Positions 37,066 through 45,677 of a DNA stretch of 64,000 nt are shown here, piece after piece. The translations under genes and the position numbers were made by a program. The DNA comes from Cryptosporangium aurantiacum (lineage in GTDB: Bacteria > Actinomycetota > Actinomycetes > Mycobacteriales > Cryptosporangiaceae). Where the stretch lies: the NCBI RefSeq assembly GCF_900143005.1, contig NZ_FRCS01000001.1:1302001-1366000 (forward strand), read 5' to 3'. The notes beneath the pieces were generated by a model. It was not told the DNA's origin and did not search any database. It worked only from the letters and a program-made list of their open reading frames with translations. Positions within the stretch are counted from its first letter, which is position 1, and each line of letters opens with the position of its first letter.

Positions 37066-37077
37066 TAGCACGTGCTA
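37066..37077. promoter_or_regulatory. LacI-type operator candidate, proximal to the SDR
   Basis: TAGCACGTGCTA is a perfect 12-bp palindrome placed 26 bp before the ATG of the leftward SDR. It is the same core as the 20-bp palindrome 119 bp away, and the pair could support DNA looping by a LacI-family tetramer or simply two divergent operators. Confidence 0.6.
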
Positions 37078-37184
37078 GCGCCCGAACTGTACTCCCGCCG
37101 CGTTGCTTCCGGCCGGGTTCCGCGGAAGACGCGAGTGCTTCCGTCTGATGTCTTCCGTGTGACGCAGGACACGCGTAGGGTGCG

Positions 37185-37204
37185 TTCCTAGCACGTGCTA
37201 GGAA
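37185..37204. promoter_or_regulatory. Perfect 20-bp palindrome, LacI-type operator candidate
   Basis: TTCCTAGCACGTGCTAGGAA is its own reverse complement over all 20 bp and contains the core found at 37066. It lies in the divergent region facing the CoA-transferase operon. The LacI gene at 35191-36186 is the nearest candidate to bind it. Confidence 0.7.
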
Positions 37205-37327
37205 TCACGCTCCCCGGTTGCAGACTTCAACGGATTTCCAAGTCTCAAATGCCGCGGATGCGGGTGCACTACGCGTATGAGCTGGCAATAGGGCCCGACG
37301 AGAACATCGTGGAAGCCCTTGAGATTG

Positions 37328-37343
37328 ATAGTTTTAGAACTAT
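37328..37343. promoter_or_regulatory. AT-rich inverted repeat (possible operator or -10 region)
   Basis: ATAGTTTTAGAACTAT is an inverted repeat with 6-bp arms (ATAGTT/AACTAT) and a TA centre, within an unusually AT-rich patch for this genome. ATTGATAGTT just at its left edge recurs at 58448-58457, before the ArsR-like gene. Its function is unknown. Confidence 0.35.
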
Positions 37344-37537
37344 ACGATGTCCCCGGTTTCCTCGACGTGGAGGAGCACGACAGACCGCCCGGAGCGCAGG
37401 TCTGTCGCCGGTGCGGCGTTTTCACTGCCGCGATGCCGCTTCCTCCACCCCCAGGTCACCGGAGTCCCCGCCGGGACGTCCCGGCCCGGCACGTTCGCCG
37501 GGAGCCCCGGCCCGTGGCAGAGATGAGGGTGCGTCAC

Positions 37538-38770
37538 GTGTTAAGGCCGATGGAAGGCGTCCGGGTCCTCGAGGTGGCCCAGTTCACCTATGTGCCGTCC
37601 GCCGGCGCTGTGCTGGCGGACTGGGGTGCCGACGTCGTCAAGATCGAGCACGCCGAGAAGGGTGACGCCCAGCGCGGCCTGGTCAAGGCGCTCGGACACG
37701 ACGTCATTTCGAAGAACTCGACGTTCGCGCCGATCATGGAAGGCCCGAACCGCGGGAAGCGCAGCCTCGGTCTCTCGCTGGAGAAGCCGGAGGCCAAAGA
37801 GGTCCTGCACGAGCTGATCCGGCGCAGCGACGTCTTCCTGACGAACTTTCTCCCGGCCGCACGCCGGAAGCTCGGCATCGATCTCGACGACGTCCGGGCG
37901 GTCAACCCGAACATCATCTTCGTGGTCGGGTCGGCATTCGGGCACGCGGGTCCGGAGGCGGAGAGCGGTGGGTACGACGGCACCGCGTACTGGGCCCGCG
38001 CGGGCACGGCCGACGCGCTGACGCCCGACGGTGCGGCCGCTCCGACGCCGCCGCCGGCCGGTGCCTACGGCGACAACATCGGCGGGATGACGATCGCCGG
38101 TGGCATCGCGGCGGCGCTGTACGCCCGCGCGACGACCGGCGAGCCGTCGGTCGTGGACGTGTCGCTGCTCGGCGTCGGGGCGTGGGCGATCCAGCTCAAC
38201 GTCAACCTCGCGCTGCAGTCGGGCGGGCCGCTGCCGAAGTTCGCCCCCCGGGCCGGCGGCACCCCGAACAACCCGCTCACCGGTAACTACCGCACGTCCG
38301 ACGGCCGGTGGATCAACCTCTGCATGCTGCAGCCGGGCCGGTACTGGGCCGACTTCTGTCAGGTCGTCGGGCGTCCGGACCTGATCGTCGATGAGCGGTT
38401 CGACACCACCGAGAAGCTGATGCGCAACGCGCTCGGGGCCGGGGAGATCGTCGCCGAGATCATCGCGGCCCGCACCAAGGACGAGTGGGTCTCGGTCTTC
38501 GACGACATGGAAGGCCAGTGGGCGCTGGTCCAGGACACGTTCGAGGTCGGCAACGACCCGCAGCTGCGGGCCGTCGGTGGCGTGGTCGACGTCGTCGACT
38601 ACGAGGGGAACACGCAGAAGCTGGTCGCGAACCCGGTGCAGTTCGACCGGAAGCCGCCGGTGCTCACCCGGGCGCCGCAGTTCGCCGAGCACACCGACGA
38701 GATCCTGGCCGAGCTCGGCTTCACCGACGAGAAGGCGCTCGAGTTCAAGATCGCCGGAGCGGTCACGTGA
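37538..38770 (+). CDS. CaiB/BaiF CoA-transferase family III protein
   Basis: A roughly 410-residue family III CoA transferase. The start is uncertain: GTG 37538 (with GAGGG 8 bp before it) is preferred, ATG 37523 and ATG 37550 are alternatives, and the family core starts at MEGVRVLEVAQFTYVPSAGAVLADWGADVVKIEHAEKGDAQRGL. Later motifs include GPNRGKRSLGLSLEKPEAKEVL and GGYDGTAYWARAG. In 37538 the second codon would be TTA. It likely moves CoA onto a pathway acid and overlaps the dehydrogenase at 38767 by 4 bp. Confidence 0.85.
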   Translation: MLRPMEGVRVLEVAQFTYVPSAGAVLADWGADVVKIEHAEKGDAQRGLVKALGHDVISKNSTFAPIMEGPNRGKRSLGLSLEKPEAKEVLHELIRRSDVFLTNFLPAARRKLGIDLDDVRAVNPNIIFVVGSAFGHAGPEAESGGYDGTAYWARAGTADALTPDGAAAPTPPPAGAYGDNIGGMTIAGGIAAALYARATTGEPSVVDVSLLGVGAWAIQLNVNLALQSGGPLPKFAPRAGGTPNNPLTGNYRTSDGRWINLCMLQPGRYWADFCQVVGRPDLIVDERFDTTEKLMRNALGAGEIVAEIIAARTKDEWVSVFDDMEGQWALVQDTFEVGNDPQLRAVGGVVDVVDYEGNTQKLVANPVQFDRKPPVLTRAPQFAEHTDEILAELGFTDEKALEFKIAGAVT

Positions 38771-39588
38771 CTACGGTCCGGGTCGGGTTTATCGGTCTGG
38801 GGTCCCAGGGCGGACCGATGGCGCGCCGGATCGTCGACTCCGGTTTCCCGACCACGCTCTGGGCGCGCCGGGCGGAGTCGCTGGAGCCCTACGCGGACAC
38901 CGCCGCGGCGGTCGCGGACTCGCCTGCGGCGCTCGCGAAGGCCAGCGACGTCGTCTGCCTCTGCGTGGTCGACGACGACGGGGTGCGGACGATCGGCGAG
39001 GAGGTGCTCTCCGGTCTCGCCGAGGGTGGCGTGATCGTCGTCCACAGCACAGTGCACCCGGACACCTGCCGCGCGCTCGCCGAGCAAGCCGCCCGAAAGG
39101 GCGTCGCGTTGATCGACGCGCCGGTGAGCGGTGGCGGCCACGCGGCGGCCGAACAGCGTCTGCTCGTGATGGTCGGCGGTGACGAGGCGGTGCTGGAGAA
39201 GGTCCGCCCGGTGTTCGAGACGTTCGCGAACCCGATCCTGCACCTGGGGCCGGTCGGCTCCGGTCAGGTGACGAAGATCCTCAACAACCTCCTGTTCACC
39301 GCGCACCTGGGGGTCGCCGAGTCGGCGTACGCGCTGGGCCGGGAGCTCGGGGTCGACCTCGAAGCGCTGGCGAAGGTCTTCGGCTCCGGAAGCGGCAACA
39401 GCTTCGCCGCGTCCGCGGTGCTGCCCGGCGGCGACTACGACGCCACCCGGATGGCCCCCATCGCCGGACCACTACTGCAGAAGGACGTCCGGCTGGCGGT
39501 CGAACTGGCCGACGCGGCAGGAGCGGAGGTCGGCGCGGTGCTACCCGCGGCCGACTCGGCGCTGAACACGATGCAACACCCTCGTTGA
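38767..39588 (+). CDS. Beta-hydroxyacid dehydrogenase (3-hydroxyisobutyrate dehydrogenase-like)
   Basis: A 273-residue NAD(P)-dependent enzyme starting at GTG 38767, overlapping the CoA transferase stop. It has the N-terminal dinucleotide motif GFIGLGSQGGPMARRI, the substrate-binding DAPVSGGGHAAAEQRLLVMVGG, the catalytic Lys in GQVTKILNNLL, and a C-terminal LLQKDVRLAVELA. Members oxidise 3-hydroxyisobutyrate, tartronate semialdehyde or related hydroxyacids. A paralogue lies at 40746, on the other side of the amidohydrolase. Confidence 0.87.
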   Translation: MTTVRVGFIGLGSQGGPMARRIVDSGFPTTLWARRAESLEPYADTAAAVADSPAALAKASDVVCLCVVDDDGVRTIGEEVLSGLAEGGVIVVHSTVHPDTCRALAEQAARKGVALIDAPVSGGGHAAAEQRLLVMVGGDEAVLEKVRPVFETFANPILHLGPVGSGQVTKILNNLLFTAHLGVAESAYALGRELGVDLEALAKVFGSGSGNSFAASAVLPGGDYDATRMAPIAGPLLQKDVRLAVELADAAGAEVGAVLPAADSALNTMQHPR

Positions 39589-39618
39589 CCGGTTCCGTTC
39601 CTGATTGGAGGCACGCAC

Positions 39619-40749
39619 ATGCCGCTCCCCGACGATGCCAAGATCATCTCGGTCGACGATCACGTGATTGAGCACCCGCGGGTCTGGCTCGACCGGATGC
39701 CGCAGAAGTACCAGGACGTCGCGCCGCGCATCGAGCGCCTGCCGGACGGCAACGACACCTGGATCTTCAACGGCAAGCCGTCCGGCAACTTCGCGCTCAA
39801 CGCGGTCGCGGGCAAGCACCCGCGCGAGTTCGGCATGGACCCGCGCAGCTACGACGACATGCGCCCGGGCTGCCACGACATCGGTGAGCGCATCAAGGAC
39901 ATGGACGTCGAAGGCGTCTGGGCCCAGCTGTGCTTCCCGAACATGGGTGGGTTCGCCGGCAGCACGTTCTACGCGTGCGAGGACAAGGACCTCGCCGCGG
40001 AGTGCATCCGCGCCTACAACGACTTCATCCTCGACGAGTGGTGCGCCTACGCACCCGACCGCCAGATCCCGCTGGTGATGGTCCCGTTCTGGGACGTTCA
40101 GGCGGCGGTCAAGGAGGTCGAGCGCACCGCAGCGAAGGGCGCCAAGTCGGTGTCGTTCATCGAGGCGCCGCACCGCGTCGGGCTGCCGTCGTACCACACC
40201 GATCACTGGGACCCGCTGCTGCGGATCTGCGAGGAGGCCAACCTCCCGGTGTCGGTCCACTTCGGCTCGGGTGGCGCGCCGCAGGGCGTCGCGCAGGACG
40301 CCGACATGTTCGTGACGATCGCGCTGTTCGGCATCAACTCGATGATGGCCTGCGTCGATCTGCTGATCTCGCCGGTGTTCTACAAGTTCCCGAACATCAA
40401 GTTCGTGCTCTCCGAGGGCGGGATCGGCTGGATCCCGTACATCCTCGAGCGTGCCGACTACTCGTGGGGCCGGCACAAGTACTGGTGCAACATCGACCAG
40501 GACCGCAAGCCGTCGGAGCTGTTCAAGGACCACATCTACGGTGCGTTCATCTCCGACCAGAACGGCATCGACCTGCGCCACTCGATCGGCGTCGAGCAGA
40601 TCCTGTTCGAGAGCGACTACCCGCACTCGGACTGCAACTGGCCGCACACCCGCAAGGTGCTCGGTGAGCAGCTGGCAGGAGTTCCCGACGACGAGGCACG
40701 GCTGATCGTCGAGGGCAACGCCCGCCGAATCTTCAACTTCCCCGCATGA
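39619..40749 (+). CDS. Amidohydrolase-2 family protein (ACMSD-like metal-dependent hydrolase)
   Basis: A 376-residue TIM-barrel metal enzyme with GGAG upstream of ATG 39619. The first metal motif is D13-x-H15 in ISVDDHVIEHP, in place of HxH. Further ligands are expected in PVSVHFGSGG and ILFESDYPHSDCNWPHT. The family includes aminocarboxymuconate semialdehyde decarboxylase and resorcylate decarboxylase, as well as hydrolases. Actinobacterial relatives with DDHxxE sit in many lipid and aromatic catabolic clusters without known function. It overlaps the next gene by 4 bp. Confidence 0.85.
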   Translation: MPLPDDAKIISVDDHVIEHPRVWLDRMPQKYQDVAPRIERLPDGNDTWIFNGKPSGNFALNAVAGKHPREFGMDPRSYDDMRPGCHDIGERIKDMDVEGVWAQLCFPNMGGFAGSTFYACEDKDLAAECIRAYNDFILDEWCAYAPDRQIPLVMVPFWDVQAAVKEVERTAAKGAKSVSFIEAPHRVGLPSYHTDHWDPLLRICEEANLPVSVHFGSGGAPQGVAQDADMFVTIALFGINSMMACVDLLISPVFYKFPNIKFVLSEGGIGWIPYILERADYSWGRHKYWCNIDQDRKPSELFKDHIYGAFISDQNGIDLRHSIGVEQILFESDYPHSDCNWPHTRKVLGEQLAGVPDDEARLIVEGNARRIFNFPA

Positions 40750-41576
40750 GAGTCGGAGTTGTCGGCGCCGGCCGGATGGGCCGGCCGATGGTGCAGCGGC
40801 TGGCCGGCGCCGGGCACGAGGTCCGCGTGCTCGCGCGCTCCGACGCCGCCGCCGCGGCGCTCACCGAGGACGGTGCCGTAGCGGTACGCGACCTCGGCGC
40901 GGTCGCGGCCGGCGCCGAGGCCGTCGTAATCTGCGTCCACACCGACGAGCAGGTCCGCCAGGTGGCCCTCGACGACGGGCTGATCGACGCGTTGCCGGAC
41001 GGCGCGCTGCTGATCGTCCACACGACCGGGCACCCGGGCACCGCCGACGCGCTGGCCGAGCGCGCCGCCGGCCGGGGCATCGAGGTGCTGGACGCCCCGG
41101 TCAGCGGAGGCCCGCACGACATCGCCGCCGGCCGGATCACGCTGCTGGTCGGCGGCAGCGACGAGGCGGTCGCCCGCGCCCGCCCCGCGCTGGCAGCCTA
41201 CGGTGACCCGATCCTGCACGTCGGTGGCCGCGGCAACGGCCAGCGGGTCAAGCTGATCAACAACGCCGTGTTCGCGGCCAACATCGGGCTGCTCGCGGCC
41301 GCGGTCGACCTCGGTGCCCAGCTCGGCGTCTCCGAGGCGGCATTGCTCGAGGCCTTGCCGCAGGGCAGCTCGAACAGTTTCGCGCTGTCCGGCGTGGCCC
41401 GCGCCGGCTCGGTCGCCGGGTTCGCCGCGGCCGCCGGCGAGTTCATCGGCAAGGACGTGGCGGTGGTCCGCCAGGTCGTCGCCGACCTCGGCGGTGACCT
41501 CGGTGCGCTCGCCGCCGCCCACCAGACCTTGGCCGGCCTTCTCACGGTTCCCGAGCACGCTCGCGCTCTCGCCTGA
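40746..41576 (+). CDS. Beta-hydroxyacid dehydrogenase (second copy)
   Basis: A 276-residue paralogue of the enzyme at 38767. It has VGVVGAGRMGRPMVQRLAGAGHEV, LDAPVSGGPHDIAAGRITLLVGG, the catalytic Lys in GQRVKLINNAVF, and IGKDVAVVRQVV. The order of motifs and length match the 3-hydroxyisobutyrate dehydrogenase family. It starts inside the stop region of the amidohydrolase (ATGA overlap) and is followed by an aldehyde dehydrogenase, so the set may process a hydroxyacid to a semialdehyde and then to an acid. Confidence 0.87.
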   Translation: MRVGVVGAGRMGRPMVQRLAGAGHEVRVLARSDAAAAALTEDGAVAVRDLGAVAAGAEAVVICVHTDEQVRQVALDDGLIDALPDGALLIVHTTGHPGTADALAERAAGRGIEVLDAPVSGGPHDIAAGRITLLVGGSDEAVARARPALAAYGDPILHVGGRGNGQRVKLINNAVFAANIGLLAAAVDLGAQLGVSEAALLEALPQGSSNSFALSGVARAGSVAGFAAAAGEFIGKDVAVVRQVVADLGGDLGALAAAHQTLAGLLTVPEHARALA

Positions 41577-41600
41577 AACTCACCCCCCTCGGAGCTCTTC

Positions 41601-43070
41601 ATGACATCGCTTGGTGAACGCCTTCTCATCGACGGCGAGCTCGTCGCCGCCGGGAGCGGCCGCACATTCGACAACATCAACCCGGCCACCGAGGAGGTCA
41701 TCGGCGCCGCCCCCGACGCCGACGCCACCGACGTCGAGAAGGCCATCGGTGCCGCGCGCCGGGCGTTCGACACGACGTCCTGGTCGACCGATGTCGAGTT
41801 CCGCCGGCACTGCCTCATCCAGCTGCGCGACGCCCTGCGGAACAACGTCGAGGAGCTGCGGAGCATCGTCGTCGCCGAGTCGGGCAGCCCGGTCGCGCTG
41901 ACCGGCGCGATCCAGCTCGAGGGCCCGATCGGTTTCATCGACCACTACATCGACCTGCTCGGCAGCTACGAGTTCGAGCGTCCGCTGCCGGAGAAGGAGT
42001 TCTACGGCGCGGCGACCAGCCGGGTCGTCCGCCGCGAGGCCGCCGGTGTGGTCGCCGCGATCACGCCCTGGAACTACCCGTTCTACCTGAACATCGCCAA
42101 GACCGCCGCCGCGCTCGCGGCCGGCTGCACGGTCGTGCTCAAGCCAGCTCCGGACACGCCGTTCAGCGCGCTGGCCCTCGGCAAGATCGCCGCCGAGCAC
42201 ACCGACATCCCGGCCGGCGTGCTCAACGTGGTGTCCACGAGCGACAACAGCGTCGCGCAGATCCTCGCCACCCACCCGGACGTCGACCACGTCACGCTGA
42301 CCGGCTCGACCGGCACCGGCCGCAAGGTCATGGCGGCCGCCTCCGAGACGATCAAGCGGGTCACGCTGGAGCTCGGTGGCAAGTCCGCCGCGATCCTGCT
42401 GGACGACGCCGACTTCTCGCAGATCCTGCCCGGCCTGGCGATGGGCATCGTCGTGCACGCCGGCCAGGGGTGCGCGGTGCAGAGCCGGCTGCTCGTGCCG
42501 CGGAACAAGCTCGACGAGACCGTCGAGCAGCTGGCCGCGGTCATGGCGCAGATGCCGTGGGGCGACCCCACCGACCCGGGCAACCTGATGGGGCCGGTGA
42601 TCAACGCCGCGCAGCGCGACAAGGTGCTCGGGTACTACGAGGCGGCTGCCCGCGACGGCCGGATCGCCCTCGGTGGCAAGCCGCAGGACCGGTTCGAGCG
42701 CGGCTACTACGTCGAGCCGACGCTGATCACCGGCGTCGACCCGAAGTCCGCGGTGGCGCAGGACGAGATCTTCGGCCCGGCCATGGTGGTCCTTCCGTTC
42801 GACGACGACGAGGACGCGCTGCGCATCGCCGACAGCACGATCTTCGGCCTGTCCGGTGCCGTGCACAGCGCCGACTTCGAGCGTGCGATGGGCCTGGCCC
42901 GGCGGATGCGGAGCGGCACGGTCGGGGTCAACGGCGGCAACTGGTTCGACGTCCAGTCGCCGTTCGGCGGTTACAAGCAGAGCGGCCTCGGGCGGGAGTG
43001 GGGCACCGAGGGCCTGGAGGACTTCCTCGAGGTCAAGACCATCGCCTGGCCGACCGCGGCCGCGCGCTGA
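41601..43070 (+). CDS. Aldehyde dehydrogenase
   Basis: A 489-residue aldehyde dehydrogenase with ITPWNYPFYLNIAKTAAALAAGCTVVLKPAPDTP, LTGSTGTGRKVM, the base in LELGGKSAAILLDDA and the nucleophile C291 in HAGQGCAVQSRLLVP. The C-terminus has DEIFGPAMVVLPFDDDEDALRIAD and SPFGGYKQSGLGREWG. It oxidises an aldehyde with NAD(P). Its position just before a mycofactocin-type alcohol dehydrogenase suggests that alcohol-to-acid oxidation is done by the pair. Confidence 0.93.
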   Translation: MTSLGERLLIDGELVAAGSGRTFDNINPATEEVIGAAPDADATDVEKAIGAARRAFDTTSWSTDVEFRRHCLIQLRDALRNNVEELRSIVVAESGSPVALTGAIQLEGPIGFIDHYIDLLGSYEFERPLPEKEFYGAATSRVVRREAAGVVAAITPWNYPFYLNIAKTAAALAAGCTVVLKPAPDTPFSALALGKIAAEHTDIPAGVLNVVSTSDNSVAQILATHPDVDHVTLTGSTGTGRKVMAAASETIKRVTLELGGKSAAILLDDADFSQILPGLAMGIVVHAGQGCAVQSRLLVPRNKLDETVEQLAAVMAQMPWGDPTDPGNLMGPVINAAQRDKVLGYYEAAARDGRIALGGKPQDRFERGYYVEPTLITGVDPKSAVAQDEIFGPAMVVLPFDDDEDALRIADSTIFGLSGAVHSADFERAMGLARRMRSGTVGVNGGNWFDVQSPFGGYKQSGLGREWGTEGLEDFLEVKTIAWPTAAAR

Positions 43071-43099
43071 ATCAGCACAGTAGACAGAGAGGTCGAACC

Positions 43100-43972
43100 A
43101 TGGCTGGTCGGGTAGAGGGAAAGGTCGCGTTCGTCACGGGCGCGGGCAGAGGACAGGGCCGTAGCCACGCGGTCCGGCTCGCCGAAGAGGGCGCGGACAT
43201 CATCGCGGTGGACATCTGCCGCGACTTCGAGACGGTGAACTACCCGATGTCGTCCTCGGACGACCTCAAGGAGACCGTCGCACTGGTCGAGGCGCTCGAC
43301 CGGCGGATCGTCGCGGTCGAGGCCGACGTCCGGGAGCGCGCGCAGCTGATCGCGGCCGTCGAGCAGGGTGTCGCGCAGCTCGGGCACCTCGACATCGTGG
43401 TGGCACAGGCCGGTATCGCACCGATGAAGGGCGAGCCGGCGGTCCAGGCCTGGATGGACGGCGTCGACACGCTCTTAGTGGGCGTCATCAACGCGATCCA
43501 CGCGTCGCTGCCCCACCTGAAGGCAGGCGCGTCGATCATCGCCACGTCCTCGGCCGCGGTCGCGATGACCGGTGCCGGTCTCGGCGCTGCCGGGTCGGTC
43601 GGCCAGGACCCGGGCGGGGCGTCGTACCAGTACGCCAAGAAGGCGGTCTGCGAGTTCATCCACGAGCTGGCCCGCAACCTCGCGACCCGCAGCATCCGGG
43701 CGAACGCGGTGCACCCGACCAACTGCAACACGCCGATGTTGCAGAGCCCGCCGATGTACAAGGCGTTCCGCCCGGACCTGGAGAACCCGACCCGCGAAGA
43801 CGCGGAGATGGCGTTCTATTTCCAGCAGTTGATGCCGGTTCCGTACGTGGAGCCGGTCGACATCAGCAACGCTGTTCTCTACCTGGCGTCCGAAGAGGCT
43901 CGTTACGTCACCGGCATGCAGATGCGGGTGGACGCCGGTTCGTACCTGAAGTTCCAGGACTACCACGTCTGA
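43100..43972 (+). CDS. Mycofactocin-coupled type SDR
   Basis: A 290-residue SDR starting at ATG 43100 with AGAGAGG before it. MAGRVEGKVAFVTGAGRGQGRSHAVRLAEEGADIIAVDIC is nearly the same as in the SDR at 36225 and is followed by the subfamily insert around YPMSSSDDLKETVALVEALDRR. The catalytic region reads ATSSAAVAMTGAGLG with YQYAKK as YxxxK. Members need the peptide-derived cofactor mycofactocin to recycle bound NADH. No mycofactocin biosynthesis gene is in this window. It is probably an alcohol dehydrogenase acting on the product of the P450s that follow. Confidence 0.88.
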   Translation: MAGRVEGKVAFVTGAGRGQGRSHAVRLAEEGADIIAVDICRDFETVNYPMSSSDDLKETVALVEALDRRIVAVEADVRERAQLIAAVEQGVAQLGHLDIVVAQAGIAPMKGEPAVQAWMDGVDTLLVGVINAIHASLPHLKAGASIIATSSAAVAMTGAGLGAAGSVGQDPGGASYQYAKKAVCEFIHELARNLATRSIRANAVHPTNCNTPMLQSPPMYKAFRPDLENPTREDAEMAFYFQQLMPVPYVEPVDISNAVLYLASEEARYVTGMQMRVDAGSYLKFQDYHV

Positions 43973-43998
43973 CGCGCTGACCGGAGGTACGGCTCCCC

Positions 43999-44190
43999 AT
44001 GAAGGTTCGTGTTGATCCGCAGATCTGCCAGGGCCACACGCTGTGTGCGATGACCGCCCCGGATCTGTTCGAACTCAGTGACATCGACGGCCACGCCTCG
44101 GCCGTCAGCGAGGACGTCCCCGCCGACCAGGAGACGCTCGCGAAAGAGGCCGCCCGCACCTGCCCCGAGCAGGCAATCATCCTGTTCTGA
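43999..44190 (+). CDS. Small [3Fe-4S] ferredoxin, P450 redox partner
   Basis: A 63-residue ferredoxin with only three cysteines, C10, C16 and C55, in CQGHTLC and TCPEQ, which fits a [3Fe-4S] cluster with His13 at the open position. It is the standard actinobacterial P450 donor and stands immediately before two P450 genes (15 bp to the first). It differs from the ferredoxin at 19058, which has an extra Cys. Confidence 0.92.
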   Translation: MKVRVDPQICQGHTLCAMTAPDLFELSDIDGHASAVSEDVPADQETLAKEAARTCPEQAIILF

Positions 44191-44205
44191 GCAGGGAGAA
44201 CCTTA

Positions 44206-45585
44206 GTGACGATCGACGACGTCCGGGATCCGAACACGGACGCCCGGAAGAACAAACGCATCAGCCTCGACCGGCACTCCACGCAGTACCGCGTGGAGTT
44301 CGAGAACCTCGCGACCGAGTTCCACGGCAAGTGCCCGGTGGCGTGGAACGAGACGCACGGTGGCTACTGGTTCGCCAGTGGCAACAAGGAAGTGTTCGAC
44401 ATCGCACGGCGGGCTGACGTGCTGTCGAACGAGAACGACCCGGACGAGGTCAAGCGCGGGTACTGGGGGATCTCGATCCCGCCGCCGCAGCGTCGGCCCG
44501 GTAATCCGATCGGCGGGTTCCTGGAGATGGACCCGCCGGAGCAACGGCACTACCGGCAGGCGCTCAACCCGTACCTGTCCCCGGCCGCGGTGGCCCGGTG
44601 GCAGCCGGTGATCGACGAGATCACCCGGGCGTCGCTGGACGAGAAGATCGAGTCCGGTCAGATCGACTTCGTCGACGACCTCGCCAACGTGGTGCCCGCG
44701 GTGCTGACGATGGCGATGCTCGGGATGCCGCTGGCGGACTGGGTGGTGCACTGCGAGCCGGCGCACGCCAGCGTGTACACGCGCCCGGATTCGCCGAACG
44801 TCATGCAGGTCTTCCAGATGATGATGGACGCCAGGGCCAAGACCGCGGAGTGGATCGGGCGGATCCGCGAGAACCCGCGCCCCGGCCTGATCAACGGCCT
44901 GATCACCGCCGAGATCAACGGCGCGCCGCCGTCGGACAAGGATGTCCTCGGCGCCGTGGGCCTGCTGATCGGTGGCGGTTTCGACACCACGACGGCGCTG
45001 ACCGCGCATGCGCTGGAGTGGCTGTCGGAGAACCCGGAGGACCGGGATCGCCTCAACCGGGAGTGGGAGTCGCTGCGCGACTCCGCGACCGAGGAGTTCC
45101 TGCGGTTCTACACGCCTGCGGTCGGTGACGGCCGGACGATCGCGGTGGACGCCGAGATCGACGGCGTTCAGTTCAAGGAGGGCGAGCGTCTCTGGCTCTC
45201 CTGGGCGATGGCCAACCGGGACGAGACCGTGTTCGAGGACCCGCACCGCATCCAGCTGGATCGGAAGGGTAACCGGCACGCCAGTTTCGGTCTGGGCATC
45301 CACCGGTGCATCGGCTCGAACGTCGCGCGGGCGACGTTCAAGACGATGATCCGGCACGTGCTCGACCGGATGCCGGACTTCGTCTGCGACAAGTCCGGTG
45401 CCGTGCACTACGACACGACCGGCGTGATCAACGGGATGAAGCACTTGCCCGCGACGTTCACTCCGGGGCCACGTATCGGCCCCGGGCTGGACGAGACGAT
45501 CGAGAAGATGCAGAAGATCGTCGACGAACAGCGTCTGGCCGAGCCGGTCACGGTGCGCAAGGCCAAGGCCGAACTGACCGATTGA
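44206..45585 (+). CDS. Cytochrome P450 (first of a tandem pair)
   Basis: A 459-residue P450 starting at GTG 44206 with GGGAGAA upstream. The I-helix is IGGGFDTTTALTAHALEWL, ExxR is in TEEFLRFYTP, and the heme loop is FGLGIHRCIGSN with C368. An unusually long C-terminal extension after the heme domain (FTPGPRIGPGLDETIEKMQKIVDEQRLAEP) is shared with the next P450. The neighbouring ferredoxin is its probable donor. Large parts match the P450 at 45678 at nucleotide level, so the two arose by tandem duplication. The substrate is unknown. Confidence 0.94.
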   Translation: MTIDDVRDPNTDARKNKRISLDRHSTQYRVEFENLATEFHGKCPVAWNETHGGYWFASGNKEVFDIARRADVLSNENDPDEVKRGYWGISIPPPQRRPGNPIGGFLEMDPPEQRHYRQALNPYLSPAAVARWQPVIDEITRASLDEKIESGQIDFVDDLANVVPAVLTMAMLGMPLADWVVHCEPAHASVYTRPDSPNVMQVFQMMMDARAKTAEWIGRIRENPRPGLINGLITAEINGAPPSDKDVLGAVGLLIGGGFDTTTALTAHALEWLSENPEDRDRLNREWESLRDSATEEFLRFYTPAVGDGRTIAVDAEIDGVQFKEGERLWLSWAMANRDETVFEDPHRIQLDRKGNRHASFGLGIHRCIGSNVARATFKTMIRHVLDRMPDFVCDKSGAVHYDTTGVINGMKHLPATFTPGPRIGPGLDETIEKMQKIVDEQRLAEPVTVRKAKAELTD

Positions 45586-45601
45586 GTTAGGCACCGAGGG
45601 C

Positions 45602-45627
45602 GGCGGCGTCGCGCGAGCGACGCCGCC
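45602..45627. terminator. Hairpin between the tandem P450 genes
   Basis: An 11-bp stem (GGCGGCGTCGC and its complement) with a 4-nt GCGA loop, 16 bp after the first P450 stop. A similar but stronger hairpin follows the second P450. It could lower transcription into the second P450 or protect the upstream mRNA. Confidence 0.5.
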
Positions 45628-45677
45628 CGCTCCTGCGCCGACCCACCCCGCTACTGCCCCCCGGAGTGAGGGAATCG

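Larger units (their letters stand above)
37041..37537. promoter_or_regulatory. Divergent regulatory region of about 500 bp without a convincing gene
   Basis: This gap between the leftward SDR (start 37040) and the rightward CoA transferase holds two TAGCACGTGCTA palindromes, AGACTT...AAGTCT arms around 37220-37245, and an AT-rich patch near 37320-37345 with its own inverted repeat. A reading frame continues upstream of the CoA transferase from 37319, but its codons (TTA, ATA, CTA) and lack of conserved motifs before 37538 argue that it is noncoding. A long 5' leader or a second regulator site is possible. Confidence 0.6.

Noticed and set aside
37319-37537. A possible N-terminal extension of the CoA transferase starting at TTG 37319
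   Set aside because: The codons are AT-rich with TTA, ATA and CTA, the region contains an inverted repeat, and no family signature lies upstream of 37538, so it is treated as a regulatory region.
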